Part shown: positions 46,652 through 54,775 of the stretch, one piece after another
How the letters are laid out: every line of letters begins with the position of its first letter
Position numbering within the stretch: position 1 is the stretch's first letter
Origin: Streptomyces sp. NBC_00162
GTDB lineage: Bacteria > Actinomycetota > Actinomycetes > Streptomycetales > Streptomycetaceae
NCBI RefSeq assembly: GCF_024611995.1
Contig: NZ_CP102509.1
Coordinates: 3,906,001 to 3,970,000 of the forward strand
Length of the DNA: 64,000 bases
Direction of reading: 5' to 3'
Made by a program: the position numbers and the translations under genes
Notes under the pieces: generated by a model
Databases searched by the model: none
What the model saw: only the letters and a program-made list of their open reading frames with translations
Told to the model about the DNA's origin: nothing

Positions 46652-47998
46652 ATGCGAACCAAGGCACTCGCGCCCGCCCTCGTCCTGCTCCTCACCCCCC
46701 TGGCCACCGCGTGCGGCGGCGAGGCCTCCGGGGCGGCCGGCTCCAAGACGGTCACCGTGACCGTCGGCTACCAGTCCAAGACCATCAACACCGTCACCGC
46801 GGGCACCCTGCTGCGCTCCCTCGGCTACTTCGAACAGGAGCTCGCGGCGCGCGGCGCGAAGGACGGGGTCACCTACAAGGTCGACTGGCAGGACTACGCC
46901 ACCGGCGCCCCGATCACCGCCCAGATGACCGCCGGAAAGATCGACATCGGTTCGATGGGTGACTTTCCGCTCCTGATCAACGCGGTGCGCGGCAGGGAGC
47001 TGAAGCAGCCCACCCGCCTCGTGTCCGTGACCGGCTACAACCTGCGCGGCGGCCTCAACACCGTGGTCACGGCGCCGGATTCGAAGCTGGAGTCCCTCGC
47101 CGACCTGCGGGGCAGGAAGGTGTCGACCAGTGTCGGTTCCGCGGCCGACGGAACCCTCGTACGGGCCCTGCAGCGCGCCGGCATCGACCCCGAGAAGGGC
47201 ATCGAAAAGCTCAACCAGCAGCCCAGCGTGGGCGCTTCGGCGCTCCAGGCGGGCAGTGTGGACGCCCTGTCGCAGTTCGTGGCGTGGCCGGGGCAGCTGG
47301 CCCACGAGGGGCGGGCGAAGGCCCTGTACGACGGCGCGGAGCTGAACCTGCCGACCTTCCACGGGGTCACCGTGCGCGAGAAGTTCGCGCGCGAGCGGGC
47401 CGGCGTACTGGAGGACTTCCTGCGGGCGCAGCGCAAGGCCACCGACCACCTGCGCGCCGAGCCGGTCGCGGCCGCCGAGTCGGTGGCCAAGGAGACCGGC
47501 CTGCCCGCGGAGGTGGTGTACCTCTACAACGGCGCGAACGGCATCGCGACCTTCGACCCGGCCCTGCGCCCGGAGCTGATCGACGCCCTCAAGCAGGACG
47601 TGCCGGTGCTGAAGGACGCCAAGCTGGTCCCCGGCGTGGACGTGGACGGCTTCATCGATCCGGAGCCGCTGAAGCAGGCGACGGCCGGCACGCCGGAGTA
47701 CCCGAAGGCGGCGCCCGCCCGCCCCGAACTGTGGCTCAAGGGGCAGGCGCGCACGCAGAGCTTCGCCACCGCGCGCGAGCTGCTCAGGGCCTTGCGCGGC
47801 GCGGACGTCCGGGCGGCGTACGTGCCGGACGCGGTGACCGGCACCCTCTGGTTCGCGGACAAGGCGGTGTGGGTGTCGGAGGGGTCGGAGCTGCACGCGT
47901 TCGTCACGCCGGCGGGCGCCAAGTCGTACGTCGACCAGCACAAGGGATCCGGGGCGCGGATCGTGAGCTTCGCCGAGGCCGGAGCCCTGGCGTCATGA
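46652..47998 (+). CDS. ABC transporter substrate-binding lipoprotein with NosL-like C-terminal region
   Basis: A 448-residue lipoprotein. The signal peptide ends in lipobox LATAC with Cys21. Residues 35-340 are a SsuA/TauA/NMT1-like periplasmic binding fold (VTVGYQSKTINTVTAGTLLR, then IDIGSMGDFPLLINAVRGRE, then GRKVSTSVGSAADGTLVRAL). The last 95 or so residues (ARTQSFATARELLRALRGAD, then DAVTGTLWFADKAVWVSEGS, then FVTPAGAKSYVDQHKGS) resemble the C-terminal half of the copper protein NosL, without its Cys-Met N-terminal motif. I know of no standard binding protein with this tail. It overlaps the permease gene by four bases. Confidence 0.85.
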   Translation: MRTKALAPALVLLLTPLATACGGEASGAAGSKTVTVTVGYQSKTINTVTAGTLLRSLGYFEQELAARGAKDGVTYKVDWQDYATGAPITAQMTAGKIDIGSMGDFPLLINAVRGRELKQPTRLVSVTGYNLRGGLNTVVTAPDSKLESLADLRGRKVSTSVGSAADGTLVRALQRAGIDPEKGIEKLNQQPSVGASALQAGSVDALSQFVAWPGQLAHEGRAKALYDGAELNLPTFHGVTVREKFARERAGVLEDFLRAQRKATDHLRAEPVAAAESVAKETGLPAEVVYLYNGANGIATFDPALRPELIDALKQDVPVLKDAKLVPGVDVDGFIDPEPLKQATAGTPEYPKAAPARPELWLKGQARTQSFATARELLRALRGADVRAAYVPDAVTGTLWFADKAVWVSEGSELHAFVTPAGAKSYVDQHKGSGARIVSFAEAGALAS

Positions 47999-48825
47999 CG
48001 GCCGGGCGCCGGCTGCTGCGGGTGGCTTCGCTCGGGGCGGCGCTCCTGCTGTGGCAGGGGCTGACCTCCCTCGACGTGAACCTGTGGCTGCGCTTCGAGC
48101 AGTTCCCGACGGTGGGCGAGGTGGCGTCGACGTTCGCGGAGCGGGCGCGGGCCGGGTCCTACTGGCAGGACCTGGGCTTCAGCCTGCGCCGGATCGTGGC
48201 GGGCTTCGCGCTCGCCGCGGTCCTGGGGGTGGCGGTGGGCACGGCCCTGGCCCGGTCCAAGGCCGCGGCCGATCTGCTGGGCCCGGTGCTGGAGGTGCTG
48301 CGCCCGGTCCCGGCCATCGCCCTCGTGCCGGTGGCGATCCTGCTGTTCCCGTCCAACGAGCAGGGGATCGTCTTCATCACCTTCGCGGCCGCCTTCTTCC
48401 CGGTGCTGGTCTCGACGCGGCACGCGGTGCGCGCGCTGACGCCGGTGTGGGAGGAGGCGGTGCTGACGATGGGCGGCGGCAGCGCGCGGATCCTGTTCTC
48501 CGTGGTGCTGCCCGGCGCCCTGCCGGGCATCTTCGGGGGGCTGTCGGTGGGCATCGGGGTGTCGTGGATCTGTGTGATCTCGGCCGAGATGATCTCCGGC
48601 GAGTACGGGGTCGGCTACCGCACCTGGCAGGACTACACGGTGGTGGACTACCCCGGCGTCTTCGTCGGGATGGCCACCATCGGGGCGCTGGGCTGGCTGA
48701 CCTCCACGGCGGTGGAACGCGCGGGCCGCCGTCTGACGCGCTGGCTCCCGTCGCGGGCCACCGCGGTCCGGCCCGGCGCCGCCGAGTCCGCGAAGACCCG
48801 TACCCGGGAGGGGATCCCCGCATGA
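47995..48825 (+). CDS. ABC transporter permease, nitrate/sulfonate/taurine type
   Basis: A 276-residue, six-helix permease. The cytosolic coupling loop EEAVLTMGGGSARILFSVVL followed by PGALPGIFGGL is the EAA motif of SsuC/TauC-like permeases; LRPVPAIALVPVAILLF before it is also family-typical. ATG overlaps the binding-protein stop (ATGA), and its own stop overlaps the ATPase start (ATGA). Confidence 0.92.
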   Translation: MTAGRRLLRVASLGAALLLWQGLTSLDVNLWLRFEQFPTVGEVASTFAERARAGSYWQDLGFSLRRIVAGFALAAVLGVAVGTALARSKAAADLLGPVLEVLRPVPAIALVPVAILLFPSNEQGIVFITFAAAFFPVLVSTRHAVRALTPVWEEAVLTMGGGSARILFSVVLPGALPGIFGGLSVGIGVSWICVISAEMISGEYGVGYRTWQDYTVVDYPGVFVGMATIGALGWLTSTAVERAGRRLTRWLPSRATAVRPGAAESAKTRTREGIPA

Positions 48826-49565
48826 GCCTGCTCGATGTCGCGACCGCCCCTGCCGTCCGGGGCGCCCGGCTCGTGCTGCGCGGTGCGCGGCTCGGCCACC
48901 GGGGCGCCGTGGTGCTCGACGGGTTCGACCTCGCGGTCGAAGCCGGCGAGGTGCTGGCCGTCGTGGGCCCGTCCGGGTGCGGGAAGTCCACGCTGCTGCG
49001 GACCCTGGCCGGGCTGCTGCCGCCGCTCGGCGGTGCGGTCGAGCAGGACGGCGCCCCGGTCACGGGTCCGGCCGCCGACCGGGCCCTGGTGTTCCAGGAC
49101 GACGCCCTGCTGCCGTGGCGCACGGTCCGGGCGAACGTCGAACTCCCGCTGGCCATCGGCCGGTCGGTGCCCCGCGCCGAGCGGCGGCGGGTCGCCGGGC
49201 AGTGGCTGGAGCGGGTCGGGCTCGGGGCGCACGCGGACCGGCTGCCGCACCAGCTCTCCGGCGGTCAGCGCCAGCGCGTGCAGCTGGCCCGCGCCCTGGT
49301 CGCGCGCCCCCGCGCCGTCCTCATGGACGAACCCTTCGGCGCGCTCGACGCCCAGACCCGCGCCGGGATGCAGGACCTCCTCGTCGAGGTCCTCGCCGGC
49401 ACGGGGGCGACCGTCGTCTTCGTCACCCACGACGTGGACGAGGCGCTGTTCCTCGGCGACCGCGTCGCCCTCCCGGCCACCGGCGAGGTGCTCGCCGTCC
49501 CCCGGCCGCGCAGCCGGGACGCCGACCGTTCCGCACTCCGGCAGCAGATCATCGCCTCACTCTGA
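48822..49565 (+). CDS. ABC transporter ATPase, nitrate/sulfonate/taurine type
   Basis: A 247-residue nucleotide-binding subunit. Walker A GPSGCGKST, Q-loop LVFQDDALLPWRTV, signature LSGGQRQRVQLARAL, Walker B AVLMDEPFGALD and H-loop VFVTHDVDEAL are all intact. The LLPWRTV Q-loop context is that of SsuB/TauB. It completes the importer with the preceding two genes and is followed 40 bases later by the flavoprotein. Confidence 0.95.
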   Translation: MSLLDVATAPAVRGARLVLRGARLGHRGAVVLDGFDLAVEAGEVLAVVGPSGCGKSTLLRTLAGLLPPLGGAVEQDGAPVTGPAADRALVFQDDALLPWRTVRANVELPLAIGRSVPRAERRRVAGQWLERVGLGAHADRLPHQLSGGQRQRVQLARALVARPRAVLMDEPFGALDAQTRAGMQDLLVEVLAGTGATVVFVTHDVDEALFLGDRVALPATGEVLAVPRPRSRDADRSALRQQIIASL

Positions 49566-49605
49566 AACGCCGAACCCTGAACCCTGACCTCTGAAGGGCC
49601 GCACC

Positions 49606-52320
49606 ATGGACATCCCCGCGATCGGCGACGCCGAGGAACTCTCCTGCGACGTCCTCGTCATCGGCGGCGGCACCGCCGGGACGATGGCCGCGCTCACCGC
49701 CGCCGAGCGCGGCGCGCGGGTGCTGCTCCTGGAGAAGGCGCACGTCCGCCACTCCGGCGCCCTGGCCATGGGCATGGACGGGGTCAACAACGCCGTCGTC
49801 CCCGGCCGCGCCGAGCCCGACGACTACGTCGCCGAGATCACCCGCGCCAACGACGGGATCGTCGACCAGTCGACCGTCCGCCAGACCGCCACCCGCGGGT
49901 TCGCGATGGTGCGGCGCCTGGAGTCGTACGGGGTGAAGTTCGAGAAGGACGAGCACGGCGAGTACGCGGTGCGCCAGGTCCACCGCTCGGGCTCGTACGT
50001 CCTGCCCATGCCCGAGGGCAAGGACGTCAAGAAGGTCCTCTACCGGCAGCTGCGGCGCCGCGAGATGCGCGAGCGGATCCGGATCGAGAACCGGGTGATG
50101 CCGGTACGGGTCCTCACCTCGCCCGAGGACGGCCGGGCGATCGGCGCCGCCGCCTTCAACACCCGCACCGGCGCCTTCGTGACCGTGCGCGCCGGGGCCG
50201 TGATCCTGGCGACCGGCCCCTGCGGGCGGCTCGGACTGCCGGCCTCCGGCTACCTCTACGGCACGTACGAGAACCCGACCAACGCGGGCGACGGCTACGC
50301 GATGGCCTACCACGCGGGCGCCGCGCTGACCGGGATCGAGTGCTTCCAGATCAACCCGCTGATCAAGGACTACAACGGGCCGGCCTGCGCGTACGTCGCG
50401 AACCCGTTCGGCGGCTACCAGGTCAACCGGCACGGCGAGCGCTTCGTGGACTCCGACTACTGGTCGGGCCAGATGATGGCGGAGTTCGCCGCCGAACTCG
50501 CCTCGGACCGGGGCCCGGTCTACCTCAAGCTCAGCCACCTCCCGGAGGAGTCGGTGGCCTCCCTCGAATCGATCCTGCACACCACCGAACGGCCGACGCG
50601 CGGCACCTTCCACGCGGGCCGCGGCCACGACTACCGCACCCACGACATCGAGATGCACATCTCGGAGATCGGCCTGTGCGGGGGCCACTCCGCCTCGGGA
50701 GTCCGCGTCGACGACCACGCCCGGACCACCGTCCCGCGGCTGTACGCGGCCGGGGACCTGGCCTCGGTGCCGCACAACTACATGATCGGGGCCTTCGTCT
50801 TCGGCGACCTGGCGGGTGCGGACGCCTCCCGCCACACCGCCTACGAGGGCGTGTTGCCGGCCGACCAGCTGACGGCGGCCCACGAGCTGGTCTACCGCCC
50901 CCTGCGCAACCCGGACGGGCCGCCGCAGCCTCAGGTGGAGTACAAGCTGCGGCGGTTCGTGAACGACTACGTGGCGCCGCCGAAGACGGGCGCGAAGCTC
51001 TCGCTCGCCGTCGAGGCCTTCGACCGGATGACGGGCGAGATCGCGGAGATGGGCGCGACCACGGCGCACGAGCTGATGCGGTGCGCGGAGGTGTCCTTCA
51101 TCCGGGACTGCGCGGAGATGGCGGCCCGCTCCTCGCTGGCCCGTACGGAGTCCCGCTGGGGCCTCTACCACGAGCGCCTCGATCATCCGGAGCGGGACGA
51201 CGCGGGCTGGCTGTACCACCTGGACCTGCGCAAATCGGCCACGGGAGCGATGGAGTTCACCGCCCGGCCGGTCGAGCCCTACCTGGTCCCGGTGGACGGG
51301 TTCGCCCCGGCCGGCGGTCCCTCGCGGCACCTGGGCGAGGTCGCGCTGACCCCGGTGGCGACGGCGGGCCCGCGCGAGGCGGCTCCGGCGGCCCGCACCC
51401 CGGCCATGCCGGTCCCGGATCCGGCGCTCGCCCCCGGGAGCTCCCCGGGAGCCTCGCCGCGGATCGTGGAACTCCTCGCCCTGGCCGAGGAGTCACCGGA
51501 CCTGGCCGCCCTGACGCCGTACCTGGCCGACCCCGATCCGTCGGTACGGGCCGCAGCGGTGGCCGCGCTCGGCGAGACCGTCCCCGAGGGGGCCGGGCCC
51601 GCGCTGGCCGCCCGCCTCGGCGACACGGCTCCCGCCGTACGGGCGGCCGCCGCGGCCGCGCTGCGCGAGCTGGTGGAGGTCCTGCCGGGCGAGCCGGAGC
51701 TGGGGGCCGGGCTGCGCGCCGCCCTCGCGGTGCCCGACCCCGCGGTGCGCTCGGCCGCGCTCGAAGCCCTGCGGGCGCTCCGGCTGGGCGATGCGGAGCT
51801 GTACGCCGCCTCGCTGGCCGATGCCGACCCGGAGGTCCGCATCCACGCGGTCCGGGGGCTGGTCGCGGTGGACGCGGTCCCGGTGCTGGCCACGGCCGCG
51901 GCGGACCCGGCCCGCGAGGTCCGGGTGGCCGTGGCCAGGGGCCTGGCCGCGGTGCACGCCCCGGCCCCGGCACCCCTGGACCCGCTGCTGGCCGACCCGG
52001 ACCCGCTGGTGCGCGGCGCCGCCCTGGCCGCGCTGGCCTCGGTCGGCTGCCCTGACGGGTACGCCCGTACTGCGGTGGCGGCCCTGGCCGACGCGGCCTG
52101 GCAGGTCCGGGCGGGGGCGGCGGCCGGGCTGTCGGCGGCCGCCCCGGAATCGGCTGTGCCGGCTCTGGCCGAGGCCTTGGCCGACGCCAACGCGGACGTC
52201 CGCAAGGCAGCGGTGCTGTCCCTGCTGGCCCACCGGGACACCGCGGAGGCCCGGACCGCGCTCGCCACGGCGGTCACGGACCCGGACGCGGACGTCCGCG
52301 CGTACGCGGCCCGCGCCTGA
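49606..52320 (+). CDS. AprA/FrdA-like flavoprotein fused to HEAT-like repeats
   Basis: A 904-residue protein. Residues 14-560 form an FAD-dependent fumarate reductase/adenylylsulfate reductase alpha-like unit: the dinucleotide motif DVLVIGGGTAGTMAALTAAE at residues 15-34, the capping and FAD-closing segment LYAAGDLASVPHNYMIGAFV near residue 382, and AAELASDRGPVYLKL between. After a Pro/Ala linker (about residues 570-605), residues 610-904 are alanine-rich HEAT or PBS-lyase-like repeats of about 31 residues, each with a DPDPSVRAAAVAAL-type core. The reaction is unknown. The adjacent ferredoxin suggests an AprAB-like two-protein redox enzyme acting on the imported substrate. No export signal. 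Confidence 0.85.
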   Translation: MDIPAIGDAEELSCDVLVIGGGTAGTMAALTAAERGARVLLLEKAHVRHSGALAMGMDGVNNAVVPGRAEPDDYVAEITRANDGIVDQSTVRQTATRGFAMVRRLESYGVKFEKDEHGEYAVRQVHRSGSYVLPMPEGKDVKKVLYRQLRRREMRERIRIENRVMPVRVLTSPEDGRAIGAAAFNTRTGAFVTVRAGAVILATGPCGRLGLPASGYLYGTYENPTNAGDGYAMAYHAGAALTGIECFQINPLIKDYNGPACAYVANPFGGYQVNRHGERFVDSDYWSGQMMAEFAAELASDRGPVYLKLSHLPEESVASLESILHTTERPTRGTFHAGRGHDYRTHDIEMHISEIGLCGGHSASGVRVDDHARTTVPRLYAAGDLASVPHNYMIGAFVFGDLAGADASRHTAYEGVLPADQLTAAHELVYRPLRNPDGPPQPQVEYKLRRFVNDYVAPPKTGAKLSLAVEAFDRMTGEIAEMGATTAHELMRCAEVSFIRDCAEMAARSSLARTESRWGLYHERLDHPERDDAGWLYHLDLRKSATGAMEFTARPVEPYLVPVDGFAPAGGPSRHLGEVALTPVATAGPREAAPAARTPAMPVPDPALAPGSSPGASPRIVELLALAEESPDLAALTPYLADPDPSVRAAAVAALGETVPEGAGPALAARLGDTAPAVRAAAAAALRELVEVLPGEPELGAGLRAALAVPDPAVRSAALEALRALRLGDAELYAASLADADPEVRIHAVRGLVAVDAVPVLATAAADPAREVRVAVARGLAAVHAPAPAPLDPLLADPDPLVRGAALAALASVGCPDGYARTAVAALADAAWQVRAGAAAGLSAAAPESAVPALAEALADANADVRKAAVLSLLAHRDTAEARTALATAVTDPDADVRAYAARA

Positions 52321-52443
52321 GGGGCGCCGGGGGCCCCGTTCGGAGGCGCGCCGCGTGCGGCGGGCGGGACGGGCCGGGATGGTGGACGGACGAATGGAAG
52401 CGGGAACCCGTACCCCGTACCCCCACCGCGAGGAGCCCCCGCC

Positions 52444-53049
52444 ATGTACGTACGCAGTCTGAAGACCGTCCTCGCCTGTGCGGCCGCCGTGTCGCTCGGT
52501 CTGGCCGCAGTGGCTCCGGCCCACGCGGTCGAGGGGCCCGCGCCCGACCCGCGCAACCCCAAGGCCATGAGGGACATGGCGACGGCCATCGCGGTGACGG
52601 CCAAGTACGTGGACGAGCGGGAGGCCCTCAAGGACGGGTACGTCCCGCACGGCGAGGCGTGCATGACCAACCCGTTCGGGGTGGGCTCCATGGGCTACCA
52701 CTACGTCAAGCAGGCCAACTGGGGCTCGATGGACCCCGCCAGGCCGACCGCGCTCCTCTACAGCACCGAGAAGGACCGCAACGGCCGTCGCAAGCTCCAG
52801 ACCGTGGAGTGGATGTACACCGACCGGGACCAGGACCTGAAAACGGCCGATGACCGTCCGAGCATGTTCGGGCTGCCCTTCGACGGGCCGATGCCGGGCC
52901 ACTGGGCGGGCATGCCCAAGCATTACGACCTGCACATGTGGGCGTACAAGGACAACCCGGCCGGGCGCTTCCACAACTGGAACCCCGCGCTGACCTGCCC
53001 CAAGAAGAGCCCGGCCGCGGGGGGAGCCGGGCACGCGCACGGCCGCTAG
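52444..53049 (+). CDS. Secreted protein of unknown function
   Basis: A 201-residue exported protein. The signal peptide (about residues 1-28) ends APAHA. The mature part has conserved-looking blocks (SMGYHYVKQANWGSMDPARP, then LFGLPFDGPMPGHW as MFGLPFDGPMPGHW, then MPKHYDLHMWAYKDNPAGRF) that I recall in other secreted actinobacterial proteins without known function. Two cysteines (in GEACMTN and ALTCPKK) may form a disulfide. Many His residues, including a C-terminal GHAHGR, could bind metal. It lies 123 bases after the flavoprotein and may belong to the operon. Confidence 0.75.
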   Translation: MYVRSLKTVLACAAAVSLGLAAVAPAHAVEGPAPDPRNPKAMRDMATAIAVTAKYVDEREALKDGYVPHGEACMTNPFGVGSMGYHYVKQANWGSMDPARPTALLYSTEKDRNGRRKLQTVEWMYTDRDQDLKTADDRPSMFGLPFDGPMPGHWAGMPKHYDLHMWAYKDNPAGRFHNWNPALTCPKKSPAAGGAGHAHGR

Positions 53050-53067
53050 CGGGTGCCCGCACGACGA

Positions 53068-53100
53068 AGGGCCCGGCTCCCCCGAAGGGGGCCGGGCCCT
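53068..53100. terminator. Bidirectional terminator between the secreted-protein gene and nuoN
   Basis: AGGGCCCGGC-TCCCCC / GGGGG-GCCGGGCCCT with a GAA loop lies between convergent gene ends. No U run on either side. Confidence 0.75.
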
Positions 53101-53119
53101 GTCCCGTACGGCGAACCGG

Positions 53120-54775
53120 TCAGCGGACGAAGGTGCTCGCCTGGCCCGCCAGGTCCAGGAAGTACTGCGGGGCCACACCCAGGACCAGGGTCACCGCGAC
53201 GCCCACCGCGATCGTCGTCATCGTCAGCGGCGAGGGGACGGCCACGGTCGGGCCGTCGGCCTTCGGCTCGCTGAAGAACATCAGGACGATCACCCGGATG
53301 TAGAAGAACGCGGCGATCGCGGACGAGATGACACCGACCACGACCAGCGCACCCGCACCGCCCTCCGCCGCCGCGCTGAACACGGCGAACTTGCCCGTGA
53401 AGCCCGACGTCAGCGGGATGCCGGCGAAGGCCAGCAGGAACACCGCGAAGACCGCCGCGGTCAGCGGCGAGCGGCGGCCCAGACCCGCCCACTTGGACAG
53501 GTGCGTCGCCTCCCCGCCCGCGTCGCGCACCAGCGTGACCACCGCGAAGGCGCCGATCGTCACGAAGGAGTACGCGGCCAGGTAGAAGAGGACCGCCTGG
53601 ATGCCCTCCGCCGAGGTGGCGATCACACCGGCCAGGATGAAGCCCGCGTGCGCGATCGAGGAGTACGCCAGCAGCCGCTTGACGTCCGTCTGGGTCACGG
53701 CGATCACCGCACCCGCCAGCATCGTGACGATCGCGACGCCCCACATCACCGGCCGCCAGTCCCACCGCAGGCCGGGCAGGACCACGTAGAGCAGACGCAG
53801 GAGGGCGCCGAACGCGGCCACCTTCGTCGCCGCCGCCATGAACCCGGTGATCGGGGTCGGAGCGCCCTGGTAGACGTCCGGGGTCCACATGTGGAACGGG
53901 ACCGCGCCGACCTTGAAGAGCAGGCCCGTCAGGATCAGCGCCCCGCCGATCAGCAGCAGCGCGTCGTTGCCCATGGTGTCGGCCAGCGCCGGGTCGACCT
54001 TCACGACCGTGCCGTCCACGACGTCGGCGATCGTCGCGTACGAGACCGAGCCCGCGTACCCGTAGAGCAGCGCGATGCCGAAGAGGAGAAAGGCGGAGGA
54101 GAAGGCACCCAGCAGGAAGTACTTGACCGCGGCCTCCTGCGACATCAGCCGCTGGCGGCGGGCGACGGCGCAGAGCAGGTACAGCGGGAGGGAGAAGACC
54201 TCCAGCGCGATGAACAGCGTCAGCAGGTCGTTGGCCGCCGGGAAGATCAGCATTCCGGCGATCGCGAACAGTGCCAGCGGGAAGACCTCGGTGGTGGTGA
54301 ACCCGGCCTTGACGGCGGCCTTCTCGCTCTCGCTGCCCGGTACGGACGCCGCCTGGGCGGCGAAGGAGTCCACCCGGTTGCCGTGCGCGGCCGGGTCGAG
54401 GCGCCGCTCGGCGAAGGTGAAGACCGCGACGATCGAGGCCAGCAGGATGGTGCCCTGCAGGAACAGCGCCGGGCCGTCCACGGCGATGGCGCCCATCGCC
54501 GCGATGTGCGCCTTGGTGCTCCCGTACCCGCCGGCCGCGAGGCCGACGACCGCCGCGAAGGCCGCGGCCAGCGCGGCGACGGCGAGGAACACCTGCACGT
54601 AGTAGCGGGACTTGCGCGGTACGAAGGCCTCGACGAGGATCCCGAGGACCGCCGCGCCCACCACGATCAGCGTGGGCGCGAGCTGTGCGTACTCGATGAC
54701 CGGTGCCGGGATCCGGTCGACCGGGGCTTCGGCCGCGAGCGGCCACAGGCTGTGGGCGGAAGTCAGTGTGCTCAC
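53120..54775 (-). CDS. nuoN: Complex I subunit N, main operon
   Basis: A 551-residue antiporter-like proton-pumping subunit and last gene of the main complex I operon. ANDLLTLFIALEVFSLPLYL near residue 182, VPFHMWTPDVYQGAPTPITG near residue 293 and VKRLLAYSSIAHAGFILAGV near residue 366 carry the conserved charged residues of proton translocation. Its GTG overlaps the nuoM stop. Only moderate similarity to the second-operon NuoN shows an old paralogy. Confidence 0.95.
   Translation of the reverse strand: MSTLTSAHSLWPLAAEAPVDRIPAPVIEYAQLAPTLIVVGAAVLGILVEAFVPRKSRYYVQVFLAVAALAAAFAAVVGLAAGGYGSTKAHIAAMGAIAVDGPALFLQGTILLASIVAVFTFAERRLDPAAHGNRVDSFAAQAASVPGSESEKAAVKAGFTTTEVFPLALFAIAGMLIFPAANDLLTLFIALEVFSLPLYLLCAVARRQRLMSQEAAVKYFLLGAFSSAFLLFGIALLYGYAGSVSYATIADVVDGTVVKVDPALADTMGNDALLLIGGALILTGLLFKVGAVPFHMWTPDVYQGAPTPITGFMAAATKVAAFGALLRLLYVVLPGLRWDWRPVMWGVAIVTMLAGAVIAVTQTDVKRLLAYSSIAHAGFILAGVIATSAEGIQAVLFYLAAYSFVTIGAFAVVTLVRDAGGEATHLSKWAGLGRRSPLTAAVFAVFLLAFAGIPLTSGFTGKFAVFSAAAEGGAGALVVVGVISSAIAAFFYIRVIVLMFFSEPKADGPTVAVPSPLTMTTIAVGVAVTLVLGVAPQYFLDLAGQASTFVR

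Noticed and set aside
45606..49565. Plain sulfonate or taurine utilisation operon
   Set aside because: No sulfonate monooxygenase, flavin reductase or taurine dioxygenase is present; the catalytic genes are a ferredoxin and an AprA-like flavoprotein.
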